DNA of 64,000 nucleotides from Candidatus Nanopelagicales bacterium (GCA_018402075.1 JAGYJP010000001.1:1-64000); one strand, 5' to 3'; counted from the first letter of the stretch, positions 41,167 through 53,206 are shown. The notes: generated by a model from the letters alone, not told the origin. Made by a program: numbers and translations.

Positions 41167-42277
41167 GGGTATGCATCTTTTCTAGAAACCGATCAAATAA
41201 GTATGCAGAGTCATGTGGCCCGGCTGCAGCCTCAGGGTGGTACTGGACGCTGAATGCAGGAACATCCAAGAGTTCCAGCCCTTCAACTACATTGTCGTTG
41301 AGGCATACGTGTGTCACTCGAGCCTTTCCAAAGGGAGTATCAAACTCAGGTGTGCTCGGTGCTTGCACAGCAAATCCGTGATTATGGGCAGTAATTTCGA
41401 CTTTGCCAGTGGTGAGGTCTTTTACCGGCTGATTGATACCACGATGACCGTATTGCAATTTGTATGTGTCAAGACCAATGGCTCGACCCAGAATTTGATT
41501 ACCAAAGCAAATCCCGAAAACGGGCACCTTTTCCTGCAAAGCCGATTGCACTAACTCAACCGCATGATGTGCCGTGGCGGGATCACCCGGACCATTGGAC
41601 AGAAAGATGCCATCGGGTTGCAAGGACTGAATCTCTGCCCACGAACTACTGGCGGGAACCACATGAACTCGAATCCCTCTTTCGGCCATGCGCTGAGGAG
41701 TCATGGATTTAATTCCCAAATCGACAGCAACACAGGTGGCGCTGATTTCGCCATGTGGTTCAACAGTGTAAGGCTGAGGAGTGGACACCTGATCGGTGAA
41801 ACTTGCACCGGTCATTACGGGAGAGTCCTTGACCCGTGTAAGCAATTCGGCCAAAGGGTGCTTCGAATCTTCGCCGGTAAATATCCCCATTCGCATGGCA
41901 CCTCGTTCCCGCAAGTGCCGAGTCAAAGCTCGTGTATCGACCCCACTCATTCCGACAACATGGTGCACAGCGAGTGCCTCAGAAAGACTTCCCTCCGATC
42001 GCCAATTGGACTCAATGCGAGAGTTCTCTCGAACGATGAATCCCGAGGGCCACATCCGATCAGATTCAGGATCCTGTGAGTTGACACCCGTATTGCCAAT
42101 ATGAGGGGCTGTCATGACAACTATTTGTCCGCAGTAGGAAGGATCGGTCAATGTTTCTTGGTACCCGGTCATTCCGGTGGAGAAGACTGCTTCGCCAAAA
42201 GCGGTTCCCAAAGCTCCGAATGGTTTGCCTGTCAGGGTGAAGCCGTCTTCGAGAACGAGAACCGCTGAAGCTGTCAT
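41159..42277 (-). CDS. carA: Carbamoyl-phosphate synthase small subunit
   Basis: Glutaminase subunit that supplies ammonia to CarB. The C-terminal class I glutamine amidotransferase domain has the nucleophile in GICFGNQ and the histidine/glutamate in YHPEA. The N-terminal half carries [22 protein letters not shown]. It is 372 residues. Its ATG overlaps the stop of the PH-like gene by four bases. Confidence 0.99.
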   Translation of the reverse strand: MTASAVLVLEDGFTLTGKPFGALGTAFGEAVFSTGMTGYQETLTDPSYCGQIVVMTAPHIGNTGVNSQDPESDRMWPSGFIVRENSRIESNWRSEGSLSEALAVHHVVGMSGVDTRALTRHLRERGAMRMGIFTGEDSKHPLAELLTRVKDSPVMTGASFTDQVSTPQPYTVEPHGEISATCVAVDLGIKSMTPQRMAERGIRVHVVPASSSWAEIQSLQPDGIFLSNGPGDPATAHHAVELVQSALQEKVPVFGICFGNQILGRAIGLDTYKLQYGHRGINQPVKDLTTGKVEITAHNHGFAVQAPSTPEFDTPFGKARVTHVCLNDNVVEGLELLDVPAFSVQYHPEAAAGPHDSAYLFDRFLEKMHTHA

Positions 42278-42810
42278 GAACCTTGTTCCAATCTCTGCTC
42301 CACGTAATCATTGAACTCCATGAGAAACTCATGCCCTTCGGAAGTATCAGCTCGAAATCCTAAGTCAAGTATTGCTTCGCCTAGGAGCCAACGAATCACC
42401 AGCACACTACCCTTCGCTCGAACAGTACCTGCGACGCCCCGGCCGAAACCGCTGCCGAGAATGCAACTCATGTCGATATATAGATCAGGGGCTCCGTTTC
42501 GCTGGAAAAATACGCCATCAGATGACCATTGGCAGGTGGCTCTGGAGCGGACTCCTAAATCTTCAGACAAGATCCGAAGCATCCAATTGTTCGCGGGTGA
42601 TGTGCCCAGGAATAGCCCTGACACATTTGCTCGGGGATCAAATGATTCAGGCGAAAATTGCACAATAGGTTGAAGTTCGGCCTCGCTTACCCTTCTCATG
42701 TTCTTCCACCTGTGCCTCATTAAGTAAAAAACCACTAACAAAATAGCAATCATTCCTGCGACGAGCGTAATTCGTAACGGCCAATCTGTGACAGGCGCTG
42801 ATTCAGGCAC
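42274..42810 (-). CDS. PH-like membrane protein between pyrC and carA
   Basis: Protein of about 178 residues with one N-terminal membrane helix (about 12-32, [18 protein letters not shown]), a basic stop-transfer stretch and a C-terminal PH-like domain. It is the positional homologue of Rv1382 of M. tuberculosis, always found between pyrC and carA in actinobacteria; its function is unknown. The GTG at 42810 has AGGTG six bases upstream and overlaps the pyrC stop by eight bases; a GTG at 42819 would add three residues. Confidence 0.75.
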   Translation of the reverse strand: MPESAPVTDWPLRITLVAGMIAILLVVFYLMRHRWKNMRRVSEAELQPIVQFSPESFDPRANVSGLFLGTSPANNWMLRILSEDLGVRSRATCQWSSDGVFFQRNGAPDLYIDMSCILGSGFGRGVAGTVRAKGSVLVIRWLLGEAILDLGFRADTSEGHEFLMEFNDYVEQRLEQGS

Positions 42811-44101
42811 AGAGTTCACCTGCTCTCACAATAAATCGTCCGCGCCGAATCAGGTCAGTGACCACAGTTGGCAATGTCATAGATGCATAGGGTGAATTAC
42901 GAGAAATGGATGCAAAGTTTTGCGGATCAATCACTCGCTCAGAATCAGGGTCAATCAATACGATATTCGCAGTTTCGCCAATGAGCAAAGGACGACCGTG
43001 ATCGTGCGCCTGGCCAATCCTCGCTGGCGCAATGGACATCCGCTCAGCCAACGTGCGCCAATTCCAACCTTGATGATTGTGCATTGCTTTTGTCACCGCA
43101 GCCAATGCCGTTTCTAGTCCAAGCATTCCAAATGCCGCATAGTTCCACTCACAGTCCTTCGACTCATGCGGGTGCGGTGCATGGTCGGTTGCAACAATAT
43201 CGATTGTGCCATCGACCAAACCTTGGCGCAAAGCAATTACATCGGCATTGGTTCGCAAAGGAGGATTCACTTTGTAGACGGGGTTATAGTCTCGAATGAG
43301 TTCTTCGGTCAGGAGTAAATGGTGTGGCGTGACTTCCGCGGTCACTTCGATCCCATGTGATTTAGCCCATTTGATCAACTCGACACTTCCAGCAGTGGAG
43401 ACATGACAAATGTGCAATCGCGACTTTACGTGTGAAGCTAACAAAATATCGCGAGCCACAATGGATTCCTCAGCAACTGCAGGCCAGCCTGTCAATCCCA
43501 GGACACCCGACAATTCCCCCTCATTCATTTGGGCACCCTCGGTCAACCGAGGTTCTTGGGCATGCTGAGCAACGACTCCACCAAATGTTTTGACGTATTC
43601 CAAAGCCCTACGCATCAGCAATGGGTCAGAAACGCAATTTCCGTCATCGCTAAATACCCTGACATGTGCGGCTGAATGTGCCATGGCACCCATTTCCGCC
43701 AGTCGCTCACCTTGGATTCCCACCGTGACAGCTCCGATAGGGAAGACATCGATATAGCCAGCCTCTCGACCTAATCGAAACACTTGCTCAACAACTCCCG
43801 CAGTATCAGCGACCGGAGCAGTGTTCGCCATGGCGAATACTGCAGAGAAGCCGCCCAGCGCAGCCGCCCGGGAACCCGTCTTGATCGTTTCTGCATCCTC
43901 TCTGCCGGGCTCTCGAAGGTGTGTATGCAAATCCACGAATGCAGGAAGCGCTATGCGGCCACGCGCATCGACTATTTCTTCATCCCGAGGTTGCAAATGT
44001 TCACCTATATCTGAAATAACTCCATCTTGTATCCGGATATCCATTTTGGACTCGCCATACAGCAAAGAATTCTGGAGAAGAATTCCATGGGGACTATTCA
44101 T
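42803..44101 (-). CDS. pyrC: Dihydroorotase
   Basis: Zinc amidohydrolase that closes carbamoyl aspartate to dihydroorotate. The metal-binding motif [10 protein letters not shown] and the later ATDHAPH place it in the type I (cyclic amidohydrolase) group. It is 432 residues. The ATG at 44101 overlaps the pyrB stop by eight bases (ATGAATAG), with GGAGGAG upstream inside pyrB. A longer frame by five residues is unlikely. Confidence 0.97.
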   Translation of the reverse strand: MNSPHGILLQNSLLYGESKMDIRIQDGVISDIGEHLQPRDEEIVDARGRIALPAFVDLHTHLREPGREDAETIKTGSRAAALGGFSAVFAMANTAPVADTAGVVEQVFRLGREAGYIDVFPIGAVTVGIQGERLAEMGAMAHSAAHVRVFSDDGNCVSDPLLMRRALEYVKTFGGVVAQHAQEPRLTEGAQMNEGELSGVLGLTGWPAVAEESIVARDILLASHVKSRLHICHVSTAGSVELIKWAKSHGIEVTAEVTPHHLLLTEELIRDYNPVYKVNPPLRTNADVIALRQGLVDGTIDIVATDHAPHPHESKDCEWNYAAFGMLGLETALAAVTKAMHNHQGWNWRTLAERMSIAPARIGQAHDHGRPLLIGETANIVLIDPDSERVIDPQNFASISRNSPYASMTLPTVVTDLIRRGRFIVRAGELCA

Positions 44102-45029
44102 GCGCCTCTCCTCCAATAAGTAAATACAAAACCGCCATACGCACTTTCACACCATTCGCCACTTGCTCGGTGATCACACTTCGATGTCCATCGGCAACTT
44201 CAGCAGTGATCTCTACGCCCCTATTCATGGGCCCTGGGTGGAGAACGATTGCGCCTTCTGGCAACTGTTCTGCCCTCACCCTGTTGAGACCATATTCACG
44301 ACTGTATTCCTCACTTGACGGAAAGAATGATCCGTTCATGCGCTCTTGTTGAATGCGAAGCATCATGATGGCATCGAGTTGCCCCAAAGAATCATCCAGC
44401 TGATATCTCACCTCGCAGGGCCACTCCTCGATACCTACCGGCATTAAGGTCGGAGGACCAATGACAACTACGCGAGCACCAAGTGTGCTGAGCAATGCAA
44501 TATTGGATCGAGCTACTCGGGAATGCAAGATATCGCCCACGATTCCTATGTTGAGGCCAACAAAGTCCCGCCTGGCGGCTCCTAGATGACGACGAATCGT
44601 GTATGCATCCAAAAGTGCTTGGGTCGGATGCTCGTGCGTGCCATCGCCAGCATTAATGATGTGTGCGTCAATCCAACCTGTGTGCGCCATTTGATAGGCG
44701 GCTCCAGAAGCTGGGTGTCGAATCACAACGGCATCGGCTCCCATAGCCTGAAGAGTCAGTGCCGTATCTTTGAGACTCTCCCCTTTAGAGACGCTGGAAC
44801 CTTTGGCAGAGAACGTGATGACGTCAGCCGAAAGTCGCTTTGCAGCCAACTCAAATGACAACCTGGTACGAGTCGAGTCTTCATAAAACAGGTTTACCAC
44901 AGTTCGGCCGCGCAAAGTGGGAAGCTTTTTGGCACCCTGCTCTGTAACGTGGTCAAGTTGCGCGGCTGTATCCAAAATTTTCATTGCTTCAATTTTCGTA
45001 AGGTCTGAAATAGAAACTAGATGTTTCAT
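44094..45029 (-). CDS. pyrB: Aspartate carbamoyltransferase catalytic subunit
   Basis: Joins carbamoyl phosphate and aspartate, the committed step of pyrimidine synthesis. The carbamoyl-phosphate site [13 protein letters not shown] and the aspartate loop with [11 protein letters not shown] are present; 311 residues is normal. No pyrI regulatory gene is seen. The ATG overlaps the pyrR stop by four bases. Confidence 0.98.
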   Translation of the reverse strand: MKHLVSISDLTKIEAMKILDTAAQLDHVTEQGAKKLPTLRGRTVVNLFYEDSTRTRLSFELAAKRLSADVITFSAKGSSVSKGESLKDTALTLQAMGADAVVIRHPASGAAYQMAHTGWIDAHIINAGDGTHEHPTQALLDAYTIRRHLGAARRDFVGLNIGIVGDILHSRVARSNIALLSTLGARVVVIGPPTLMPVGIEEWPCEVRYQLDDSLGQLDAIMMLRIQQERMNGSFFPSSEEYSREYGLNRVRAEQLPEGAIVLHPGPMNRGVEITAEVADGHRSVITEQVANGVKVRMAVLYLLIGGEAHE

Positions 45030-45643
45030 GGTTCGCGGATGACGATCTGATCAAGTTTGTCAACTTCAGAAATCTCTACCGATACTTTTTCGACATGAGA
45101 GGTGGGAAGGTTCTTTCCGACATAATCAGCGCGAATGGGTAACTCGCGGTGTCCCCTGTCCACCAGTACCGCCAACTGGACTGTACGGGGCCGACCAAAC
45201 TCGTTGAGGGCATCCAGCGCTGCCCTAATGGTGCGACCCGAGTAAAGAACATCGTCAACAAGCACAACCGTTTTACCGTCTATTCCACCCGGGGGAAGTT
45301 CTGTTAGCGCCAAGGCTTTCGCTGGACGGATCCGAAGGTCATCGCGAAAAAGTGTGACGTCAAGTGATCCAACTGGAATAGTGGTGCCCTCAATGTCGGC
45401 GATATTGGAAGCAATTCGCTGAGCGAGTGGCACTCCACGTGATGGGATACCTAGCAGGACAAGATCAGCTGAGCCCTTGAGATTTTCAACAATTTCGTGG
45501 GCAATTCGGCGCAATGCTCTTGCGATATCTAGATGATCCGCAACCACTCGGCACTGATCGGCGACATAATTCTTAGCTGATAAATCCGTGGTTATAGGTT
45601 GATCGGTGGAAGAACCATCGAATGGGGATCCATGCACACTCAC
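45026..45643 (-). CDS. pyrR: PyrR regulator / uracil phosphoribosyltransferase
   Basis: UMP-responsive RNA-binding regulator of the pyr operon with weak uracil phosphoribosyltransferase activity. The 205-residue protein has the PRPP motif [13 protein letters not shown]. The GTG at 45643 has AGGAG six bases upstream. A PyrR-binding loop lies directly next to this ribosome binding site, suggesting translational autorepression as described for M. smegmatis. Confidence 0.97.
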   Translation of the reverse strand: MSVHGSPFDGSSTDQPITTDLSAKNYVADQCRVVADHLDIARALRRIAHEIVENLKGSADLVLLGIPSRGVPLAQRIASNIADIEGTTIPVGSLDVTLFRDDLRIRPAKALALTELPPGGIDGKTVVLVDDVLYSGRTIRAALDALNEFGRPRTVQLAVLVDRGHRELPIRADYVGKNLPTSHVEKVSVEISEVDKLDQIVIREP

Positions 45644-45650
45644 GCCGTGC

Positions 45651-45656
45651 TCCTTT
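45651..45656 (-). promoter_or_regulatory. Ribosome binding site of pyrR
   Basis: AAAGGA (extending to AAAGGAG) on the minus strand about six bases before the pyrR GTG. It directly abuts the 3' side of the PyrR-loop hairpin, so loop formation would mask it. Confidence 0.75.
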
Positions 45657-45674
45657 CCCGCCTCTCCGGACGGG
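45657..45674 (-). promoter_or_regulatory. pyrR leader: PyrR-binding RNA loop
   Basis: The minus strand reads CCCGTCCGGAGAGGCGGG, which forms a CCCG/CGGG hairpin. Its centre GTCCGGAGAGGC matches the core of the PyrR-binding consensus ARUCCNGNGAGGYU. It immediately precedes the pyrR ribosome binding site, in the position expected for PyrR-mediated translational repression. A promoter for the operon lies within about 40 bases upstream but is not clear. Confidence 0.75.
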
Positions 45675-45706
45675 CTTTAAAGGACGCTAAAGATTACAGT
45701 TGTATC

Positions 45707-47140
45707 TTACACTCCACCACCGTCGCCAGCTGTACCCATCTTGTGGACACGCATACCGTTGGTAGTCCCGGGTACACCTGGAGGAACTCCAGCCACAATC
45801 ACCACACGCTCCCCAGCAGTTGCCCGCCCAATTTCTAAAAGAGCGCGGTCCACTTGAAAGACCATGTCATCGGTGTGACGAACCTGTGGCACTAAAAATG
45901 TCTCAACACCCCAACTCAATGACAGTTGGCTTCGAACCCGTGGGTTTGGCGTGAAAGCCAGGAGTGGGGTTTGACACCGCCACCTGGAGATCAGCCGTGC
46001 AGATCGACCCGTTTCTGTGAAAGCAATTAAATACGAAGCATCAATGCTTTCGGCTACATCCACAGCTGCGTGGGTTAGAGCTCGCGCAGTTGACCCCGTA
46101 GGAGCATCATGTAATGGAGGAATCCGATCCAATGCTTCCTCTTCAAGATGGGCAATAATGGTTGACATGGTCTCAACCGCGAGGGCTGGATGAATACCGA
46201 CGCTTGTTTCCCCAGAGAGCATGAGTGCATCAGCGCCATCGAGAACGGCATTGGCGACATCGCTCACCTCAGCGCGGGTTGGGCGATTGTCAGAGATCAT
46301 GGAGTCCAGCATTTGGGTGGCGACGATGACAGGCTTTCCCGCCTCTCGACACATTTGGATGGCTCGCTTTTGCACAAGCGGCACTTGCTCCAATGGCAAC
46401 TCGACCCCAAGATCACCGCGAGCAACCATGACCCCGTCAAATGCAGAAATGATGTCTTCGAGATTTTCCACAGCCTGTGGTTTCTCCACCTTGGCGAGGA
46501 CGGGAACTCGAACTCCAACTTCGTCCATGATCTGGTGAACATCATGGATATCGGCGGAGGATCTGACAAATGACAAAGCAATGAGATCTGCTCCCACCTC
46601 TAAACCCCAACGCAAATCTTCGCGGTCTTTGTCGGAGAGTGCTGGGACGCTCACTGCGACTCCCGGTAGATTAAATCCCTTGTTGTTGGAGACCATGCCT
46701 CCGTCAATTACTCGCGTGTGTACACGTGGACCCACCACTTTGGTGACGTGAAGTTCGATCCTGCCATCGTCGACAAGAACAGTATCTCCGGTCGAAACAT
46801 CCCGTGGCAAACCCGCGAAAGTCGTTGAGACCATGGTGGCATCGCCGGGACAGTCCTCAGTTGTCACAATGAACTCATTACCAGCAATTAATTCAACCGG
46901 TCCCTGCGCAAAACGACCCAAACGAATTTTTGGACCCTGTAGATCAACTAGAACAGCGACGCTTCTGCCCGTGGAATCCGATGCCTCCCGCACCCAGTTA
47001 TAGGCCTGCAGGTGGTCGCCGTAGTCGCCATGTGACAGATTCAGGCGTGCGACATCCATGCCAGCTTCCACGAGCTCGCGGATCGCTGAAGCACTGTGAG
47101 TTGACGGACCCAATGTCGCGACGATTTTTGCCCTACGCAT
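45707..47140 (-). CDS. pyk: Pyruvate kinase
   Basis: Converts phosphoenolpyruvate and ADP to pyruvate and ATP, the last step of glycolysis. The 477-residue protein has the three domains; KVEKPQAVENLEDII contains the catalytic lysine and MVARGDLGVELP the metal site. AGGA lies seven bases before the ATG. A cre/LacI-type palindrome is 15 bases upstream. It precedes pyrR with a 63-base gap, so it may have its own promoter. Confidence 0.98.
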   Translation of the reverse strand: MRRAKIVATLGPSTHSASAIRELVEAGMDVARLNLSHGDYGDHLQAYNWVREASDSTGRSVAVLVDLQGPKIRLGRFAQGPVELIAGNEFIVTTEDCPGDATMVSTTFAGLPRDVSTGDTVLVDDGRIELHVTKVVGPRVHTRVIDGGMVSNNKGFNLPGVAVSVPALSDKDREDLRWGLEVGADLIALSFVRSSADIHDVHQIMDEVGVRVPVLAKVEKPQAVENLEDIISAFDGVMVARGDLGVELPLEQVPLVQKRAIQMCREAGKPVIVATQMLDSMISDNRPTRAEVSDVANAVLDGADALMLSGETSVGIHPALAVETMSTIIAHLEEEALDRIPPLHDAPTGSTARALTHAAVDVAESIDASYLIAFTETGRSARLISRWRCQTPLLAFTPNPRVRSQLSLSWGVETFLVPQVRHTDDMVFQVDRALLEIGRATAGERVVIVAGVPPGVPGTTNGMRVHKMGTAGDGGGV

Positions 47141-47154
47141 AACTTCATCCTACT

Positions 47155-47168
47155 TGTAAGCGATTACA
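47155..47168. promoter_or_regulatory. cre/LacI-type operator before pyk
   Basis: TGTAAGCGATTACA matches the CcpA/LacI-family consensus TGWAANCGNTNWCA at every position. It sits 14 bases from the pyk start, over the expected transcription start or ribosome entry region, so binding would block pyk expression. The regulator is not in the window; actinobacteria use various LacI-family proteins. Confidence 0.65.
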
Positions 47169-47184
47169 GAGAGATGTCATTGGG

Positions 47185-48639
47185 CTAAACGGTGAGTGGA
47201 CGATCGGTGGCCCGAATGGGTGACGGCAAATTGGTCGACCCCATTAAATAAGAGTCTACGCTTGCGGCGGCAGCTCTTCCCTCGGCAATCGCCCACACAA
47301 TCAGGGATTGCCCGCGGCCAGCATCACCTGCAACAAAGACTCCTTCAACATTGGTTGCGAAATCAGCACTTCTTGCAATGTTGCCACGCGAATCCACCTC
47401 AACGCCCAACTGGTCGATGTACGCAGCAGGTTCAGCGCCGGTAAAACCTAATGCAAGGAGGACTACATCGGCCGAGAGGATGTGTTCGCTTCCAGAGACA
47501 GGCACAAAGGAACCGTTGGTGAACTCCACTTCAACAAGTTCGAGTCCTGAGACGGAAATGCCATCTTTACTGACAAACTGTTGAGTAGAAACAGAGAATA
47601 TCCGCTCACCTCCTTCTTCATGGGCACTTGAGATGCGGTACACCATGGGATAGGTGGGCCAAGGCTGCGTTGTTGGCCTCAATGCATCCGGCTCGGGCAT
47701 GATCTCCAATTGGGTAACAGATGCAGCTCCCTGGCGATGTGCGGTTCCTAAACAATCGGCACCGGTGTCACCTCCTCCCAAAATCACAACATGCTTGCCG
47801 GCAACATTGAGTGGCGATTGATCAAAATCTCCCTCCTGAACTCGATTGGCGAGTGGTAAAAACTCCATGGCCTGATGAATCCCTTCATATTCACGACCAG
47901 GCACGTCAAGATCTCGGGGAATAGTGGAGCCAACGGCAACGATGATCGCGTCGTAGCGACGTCGTAAATCAGCGCCCGTTACATCGACTCCTACTTCGAC
48001 CCCTGGACGGAACTTGACCCCCTCAGCTTCCATTTGAGAAAGGCGCTGATCCACATGGTGCTTTTCCATTTTAAATTCCGGAATTCCATAACGGAGGAGG
48101 CCTCCGATTCGGTCTGATCTTTCAAAAACAGCAACCGTATGACCTGCACGTGCGAGTTGCTGAGCTGATGCCAATCCAGCAGGACCAGATCCAATAATTG
48201 CCACAGTTCGACCCGATAAACGATCAGGTGGGGCTGGTGTAATCCATCCGGATTCCCACGCTTTGTCCACTATCGACACTTCAACTTGCTTAATGGACAC
48301 AGGGTCTGCGTTGATTCCCAAAACGCACGCTGCTTCACAAGGAGCGGGGCACAGGCGTCCAGTAAACTCTGGGAAATTATTTGTGGCATGCAGCCGCTCA
48401 ATAGCTTGACCCCAGTCGCGTTCGTAGATCAGGTCATTCCATTCAGGAATCAAGTTTCCTAAAGGACACCCGTCGTGACAAAAGGGAATACCGCAATCCA
48501 TGCATCTGCCGGCTTGCCGTTCGACATCACGCGCTTCAAAGTCTTCATAGACTTCACGCCAGTCGCGTATCCGAATATCAACGGGACGCCGCGTTGGTAG
48601 TTGACGCTCAGTAGTCAGAAATCCTTTTGGATCACCCAT
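47185..48639 (-). CDS. gltD: Glutamate synthase small subunit
   Basis: NADPH-oxidising subunit of glutamate synthase, 484 residues. The N-terminal [4Fe-4S] cysteines CMDCGIPFCHDGCP and CPAPCEAAC are present, followed by FAD (GSGPAGLASAQQLARAGH) and NADPH (GGGDTGADC) binding motifs. It lies ten bases after gltB. Confidence 0.97.
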   Translation of the reverse strand: MGDPKGFLTTERQLPTRRPVDIRIRDWREVYEDFEARDVERQAGRCMDCGIPFCHDGCPLGNLIPEWNDLIYERDWGQAIERLHATNNFPEFTGRLCPAPCEAACVLGINADPVSIKQVEVSIVDKAWESGWITPAPPDRLSGRTVAIIGSGPAGLASAQQLARAGHTVAVFERSDRIGGLLRYGIPEFKMEKHHVDQRLSQMEAEGVKFRPGVEVGVDVTGADLRRRYDAIIVAVGSTIPRDLDVPGREYEGIHQAMEFLPLANRVQEGDFDQSPLNVAGKHVVILGGGDTGADCLGTAHRQGAASVTQLEIMPEPDALRPTTQPWPTYPMVYRISSAHEEGGERIFSVSTQQFVSKDGISVSGLELVEVEFTNGSFVPVSGSEHILSADVVLLALGFTGAEPAAYIDQLGVEVDSRGNIARSADFATNVEGVFVAGDAGRGQSLIVWAIAEGRAAAASVDSYLMGSTNLPSPIRATDRPLTV

Positions 48640-48649
48640 GACACTCCTC

Positions 48650-51600
48650 CTACAAACTACTCATGATTGCGGCCATGGGATCTTCGCCCGCGGCCAGAGC
48701 CTGTTCTTCAATTTCTAAGATCCGCTTGTAATCGCGTGGAATGACCTTGGTGAAGCGAACAGCAGATGCGGCCCAATCTTTCAGTAACTCAGCGGCGCGG
48801 TAAGAGTCAGTGTTCTCTAAGTGAGCCACAACAAGGGACTGTAATTTCTCATAGTCCCGATCTGACAATGTGTCCAATTCAACCAATTCGGAATTTACAA
48901 GAGATGGATCCAAATCCAGCACGAAAGCAAGACCGCCAGACATGCCTGCAGCAAAATTGCGACCGGTCGGCCCTAGAATTACCGCGATCCCTCCGGTCAT
49001 GTACTCGCATGCGTGATCACCGACACCTTCAACAACAGCATGCGCACCTGAGTTTCTTACGCAGAATCTTTCACCTACCCGGCCACGAATAAACATTTCT
49101 CCGCCGGTCGCTCCATAGGCTAAAACGTTGCCAGCAATGGTGTGATCTTCTGCCACAAAGGTTGATTCCCTTTGTGGTTGTATGGTTATCCGGCCACCAG
49201 AAAGTCCTTTTCCTACATAATCATTGGCATCGCCTTCGAGACGTAATGTCAATCCTTGCGGAATAAATGCACCGAAACTTTGACCTGCCGAACCCTCGAA
49301 GGTTATGTCAATTGTGCCATCAGGTAATCCACCTCGTCGCGTGATTTCACTACCTAGCATGGTTCCCACAGTTCGATGAACATTACGAATGGGCAACTGG
49401 ATCCGTACCGCTTCGCCGACCGTTAATGCAGGTTGGCTTAACTCAATAAGTTGGTTGTCGAGAGCTTTATCCAGTGAATGATCCTGAGATTTTGTACACC
49501 TGCGATCTACCCCAGCAGGGGCATCGACAGAATGTAAAATTGGGCCTAAATCCATCCCCGAGGCTTTCCAGTGTTCAATAGCTCTTTCTGGATTCAACGT
49601 CTCAACATGGCCTACTGCTTCAGCAATACTGCGAAAGCCAAGTTCCGCAAGTAACTCGCGAACTTCTTGGGCGATGTACTCAAAAAATGTCTCAACAAAT
49701 TCAGGTTTGCCTGTGAACCTCTCCCGCAAGACAGGGTTTTGAGTTGCAACACCGACAGGGCAGGTATCTAAATGACATACACGCATCATGATGCAACCCA
49801 TCACTACAAGGGGCGCAGTAGCAAAACCGAACTCTTCAGCACCCAGTAGAGCAGCTATCACAACATCGCGACCCGTTTTCAGTTGTCCATCGGTTTGAAC
49901 AACCACGCGGTCTCGCAGGCCATTGAGCATAAGAGTCTGCTGAGTCTCTGCCAATCCCAGCTCCCAAGGAGCCCCAGCATGCTTGAGAGATGTCAAGGGT
50001 GATGCACCCGTTCCACCATCGTGACCAGAAATTAAGACAACGTCCGCATGAGCTTTGGCCACTCCTGCAGCCACTGTGCCCACTCCAACTTCCGCCACCA
50101 GTTTAACGTGAATACGTGCTTCGGTATTCGCATTCTTGAGATCATGGATCAATTGCGCAAGATCCTCAATCGAATAAATATCATGGTGAGGAGGAGGCGA
50201 GATGAGTGTCACACCAGGCGTGGAGTGACGAGTCTGGGCAATCCATGGATACACCTTGTTTCCCGGGAGCTGTCCACCCTCACCTGGCTTGGCTCCCTGT
50301 GCCATCTTGATTTGGATGTCATCGCTGTTGACCAAGTACTCGCTGGTCACACCAAACCTGCCTGATGCCACTTGTTTAATGGCGGATCGCTTTGAATCCC
50401 CTGACTCCATGGGAATAAAACGAATGGGATCTTCGCCGCCTTCGCCCGTATTGGACTTTGCGCCAATTCGGTTCATGGCAATAGCTAACGTTTCATGTGC
50501 TTCAGCTGAAATAGATCCATATGACATGGCACCCGTGGAGAATCTGGTGAGAATCTCCTCGACTGATTCAACCTCTTCGATAGGAACAGGTTCACGACTG
50601 GATGCGAATTCAAAAAGTCCGCGTAGAGTCATGAGTCGTTCAGATTGATCATTCACGCGAGCTGTGTACTCTCGAAAAATATCCATACGCTTGGCTCTTG
50701 TGGCGTGCTGCAAGCGAAAGACAGTTTCTGGATCAAAGAGGTGCGGGGAACCATCGCGACGCCACTGATACTCCCCTCCATCTCGAAGTGTTCTATGCGC
50801 CGGTGAAATTCCGGAAGCTGGATATGCATCCGCGTGACGAGCCGCATTTTCTTGAGCAATTACCTCGACTCCCACTCCACCCAACTTTGACGTAGTTCCA
50901 GTGAAGTAAGCATCAACGAACTCTTGTGACAGCCCAATTGCCTCAAAGATTTGAGCGCCGCGGTAGCTTGCCACCGTCGAGACGCCCATTTTAGACATGA
51001 CTTTAAGCAAACCTTTACCCAATGCTTTGATCACGTTGCGCATTGCCTTCTCGGGCGACACCCCTGAAATGACATTTCGCCTGACTAAATCTTCAACGCT
51101 CTCAAGAGCAAGATATGGATTGATTGCCGCCGCTCCATATCCGATTAAGAGTGCGACATGATGAACCTCGCGGACATCGCCAGATTCAATCAACAGGCTA
51201 ATCATGGTTCTGTTCTTGGTTCGGACAAGATGGTGATGGACAGCGGCACACAGCAATAGCGAAGGAATCGGCGCTAAGGCTGCCGTGCTATCCCGGTCGG
51301 AAAGGACAATAAATCGTTTTCCTTGCCTAATAAGTGCATCCACTTCATTAAAAATTTCTGCAAGTCTCTTTTCGAGGGCAGCTCCACCGCCAGCAACGTT
51401 GTACAAGCCCTTGATCCGCGCAGCCGCGAACTCAGGAAGGGTTCCATCCGCATTGATATGCAAGATTTTGGCTAGTTCATCGTTGTCAATCACTGGGAAA
51501 GGAAGAACAACTTGGCGTGCATGACCAGGGGAAGCCTCAAGAAGATTTCCTTCAGGCCCAATGATACTTCCCAAAGATGTCACGATTTCCTCACGGATCG

Positions 51601-53179
51601 CGTCCAAAGGAGGATTTGTTACTTGAGCAAATAGTTGACTGAAGTAATCAAAAAGCATTCTGGGTCGATCCGATAACGCAGCAATCGGTGTATCGGTACC
51701 CATGGAGCCAATAGCTTCGGCGCCGGAAGTCGCCATGGGTTCAAGAATAATTCGTAAGTCTTCCTGCGTGTAACCAAAAGTCTGTTGCCGACGCGCCACC
51801 GATTCATGAGTGTGCACAATATGTTCACGCTCTGGAAGTGCGTCTAAATGAATCAAGCCAGAATCAAGCCACTCTTGATAGGGGTGCTCAGTGGCTAATT
51901 GATCCTTGATCTCTGAATCTTCAATAATTCGACCTTCACCCGTGTCTACGAGGAACATTTTTCCGGGTTGAACCCTTCCTTTTCGTACCACTGTTGCAGG
52001 ATCAATGTCCAGGACACCTGTCTCTGAAGCAAGTACTACAAGACCATCATGTGTGACCCAAAATCGGCCAGGTCGCAATCCGTTCCGATCCAAAACAGAA
52101 CCAATCACTGTTCCATCGGTAAAACACACATTTGCCGGACCGTCCCACGGTTCCATAATCGTGGCGTGAAACTCATAAAATGCGCGCCGTTGTGGTGTCA
52201 TGCCTGCATGGTTTTCCCACGCTTCAGGGATCATCATGAGTACAGCGTGCGGAAGGGAGCGTCCACCCAGATGGAGCAGCTCGAGGGTCTCATCAAATGA
52301 CGCTGAGTCACTGCCCGAGGGTGAACAAATGGGAAAGAGGCGAGTCATATCACCAGGGATAACATCAGAGGTCAGCATCGCCTCACGTGCTGTCATCCAG
52401 TTTCGGTTACCACGGACCGTATTAATTTCCCCATTGTGGGCAATCAAACGATACGGATGTGCCAGGGGCCAGGAAGGAAACGTGTTGGTGGAGAAACGGG
52501 AATGGACCAAAGCTAAGGCGCTTTCCATTCGCGTATCTGACAAATCTGGGAAAAATGGCTCGAGTTGTCCGGTAGTCAACATACCCTTGTACAACAATGT
52601 CCTGCTGGACAACGAGGCAAAATACACCCCGAGCTCGTGTTCAGCAATCTTGCGAAATCCATACACCACCCGGTCAAGCGAAATTCCCACTGAAAGATCA
52701 TCGGTCACAAATATTTGCCAAAACGCTGGCATACATGACCGTGCCGTTTCGCCAATCATGCTGGTGTCTGTGGGAACTTCCCTCCAGCCGATCACTCGAA
52801 GACCTTCTTGCTCTGCAAGGGCATTGATTTCCCTGATACTGACATCAACATGATTAGGATCCAGGAACACCGACCCTACGGCATACATCCCAGCAGGTGG
52901 AAGTTCGAAATCCACAACTGATCTCATAAATGAATCTGGGACCTGGATCAGAATCCCGGCACCATCGCCACTGTCGGGCTCCGCACCAGATGCGCCGCGG
53001 TGCTCGAGGTTTGTTAGAGCCAAGAGTCCCTTGTCGACAATGTCACGGGATGGAATACCAGTGAGGGTTGCTACAAACGCAACTCCACAGGCATCATGTT
53101 CGAAATCTGGGTTGTATAGACCCTGTTCTTCTGGCAATGCCGAGAACAGACTTCGATTCTTGGGCGATTTACCTGCCAT
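48650..53179 (-). CDS. gltB: Glutamate synthase large subunit
   Basis: Makes two glutamates from glutamine and 2-oxoglutarate. The 1509-residue protein has a short N-terminal propeptide ending before the catalytic C31 (EHDACGVAF), the glutaminase domain, the FMN-binding synthase domain, the [3Fe-4S] cysteines [12 protein letters not shown] and the C-terminal beta-helix ([18 protein letters not shown]). The ATG at 53179 is preferred to an in-frame TTG at 53185; GGGAG lies upstream. Confidence 0.97.
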   Translation of the reverse strand: MAGKSPKNRSLFSALPEEQGLYNPDFEHDACGVAFVATLTGIPSRDIVDKGLLALTNLEHRGASGAEPDSGDGAGILIQVPDSFMRSVVDFELPPAGMYAVGSVFLDPNHVDVSIREINALAEQEGLRVIGWREVPTDTSMIGETARSCMPAFWQIFVTDDLSVGISLDRVVYGFRKIAEHELGVYFASLSSRTLLYKGMLTTGQLEPFFPDLSDTRMESALALVHSRFSTNTFPSWPLAHPYRLIAHNGEINTVRGNRNWMTAREAMLTSDVIPGDMTRLFPICSPSGSDSASFDETLELLHLGGRSLPHAVLMMIPEAWENHAGMTPQRRAFYEFHATIMEPWDGPANVCFTDGTVIGSVLDRNGLRPGRFWVTHDGLVVLASETGVLDIDPATVVRKGRVQPGKMFLVDTGEGRIIEDSEIKDQLATEHPYQEWLDSGLIHLDALPEREHIVHTHESVARRQQTFGYTQEDLRIILEPMATSGAEAIGSMGTDTPIAALSDRPRMLFDYFSQLFAQVTNPPLDAIREEIVTSLGSIIGPEGNLLEASPGHARQVVLPFPVIDNDELAKILHINADGTLPEFAAARIKGLYNVAGGGAALEKRLAEIFNEVDALIRQGKRFIVLSDRDSTAALAPIPSLLLCAAVHHHLVRTKNRTMISLLIESGDVREVHHVALLIGYGAAAINPYLALESVEDLVRRNVISGVSPEKAMRNVIKALGKGLLKVMSKMGVSTVASYRGAQIFEAIGLSQEFVDAYFTGTTSKLGGVGVEVIAQENAARHADAYPASGISPAHRTLRDGGEYQWRRDGSPHLFDPETVFRLQHATRAKRMDIFREYTARVNDQSERLMTLRGLFEFASSREPVPIEEVESVEEILTRFSTGAMSYGSISAEAHETLAIAMNRIGAKSNTGEGGEDPIRFIPMESGDSKRSAIKQVASGRFGVTSEYLVNSDDIQIKMAQGAKPGEGGQLPGNKVYPWIAQTRHSTPGVTLISPPPHHDIYSIEDLAQLIHDLKNANTEARIHVKLVAEVGVGTVAAGVAKAHADVVLISGHDGGTGASPLTSLKHAGAPWELGLAETQQTLMLNGLRDRVVVQTDGQLKTGRDVVIAALLGAEEFGFATAPLVVMGCIMMRVCHLDTCPVGVATQNPVLRERFTGKPEFVETFFEYIAQEVRELLAELGFRSIAEAVGHVETLNPERAIEHWKASGMDLGPILHSVDAPAGVDRRCTKSQDHSLDKALDNQLIELSQPALTVGEAVRIQLPIRNVHRTVGTMLGSEITRRGGLPDGTIDITFEGSAGQSFGAFIPQGLTLRLEGDANDYVGKGLSGGRITIQPQRESTFVAEDHTIAGNVLAYGATGGEMFIRGRVGERFCVRNSGAHAVVEGVGDHACEYMTGGIAVILGPTGRNFAAGMSGGLAFVLDLDPSLVNSELVELDTLSDRDYEKLQSLVVAHLENTDSYRAAELLKDWAASAVRFTKVIPRDYKRILEIEEQALAAGEDPMAAIMSSL

Positions 53180-53206
53180 GATCAAGGGCTCCCTGTGTCG
53201 TCTCGC

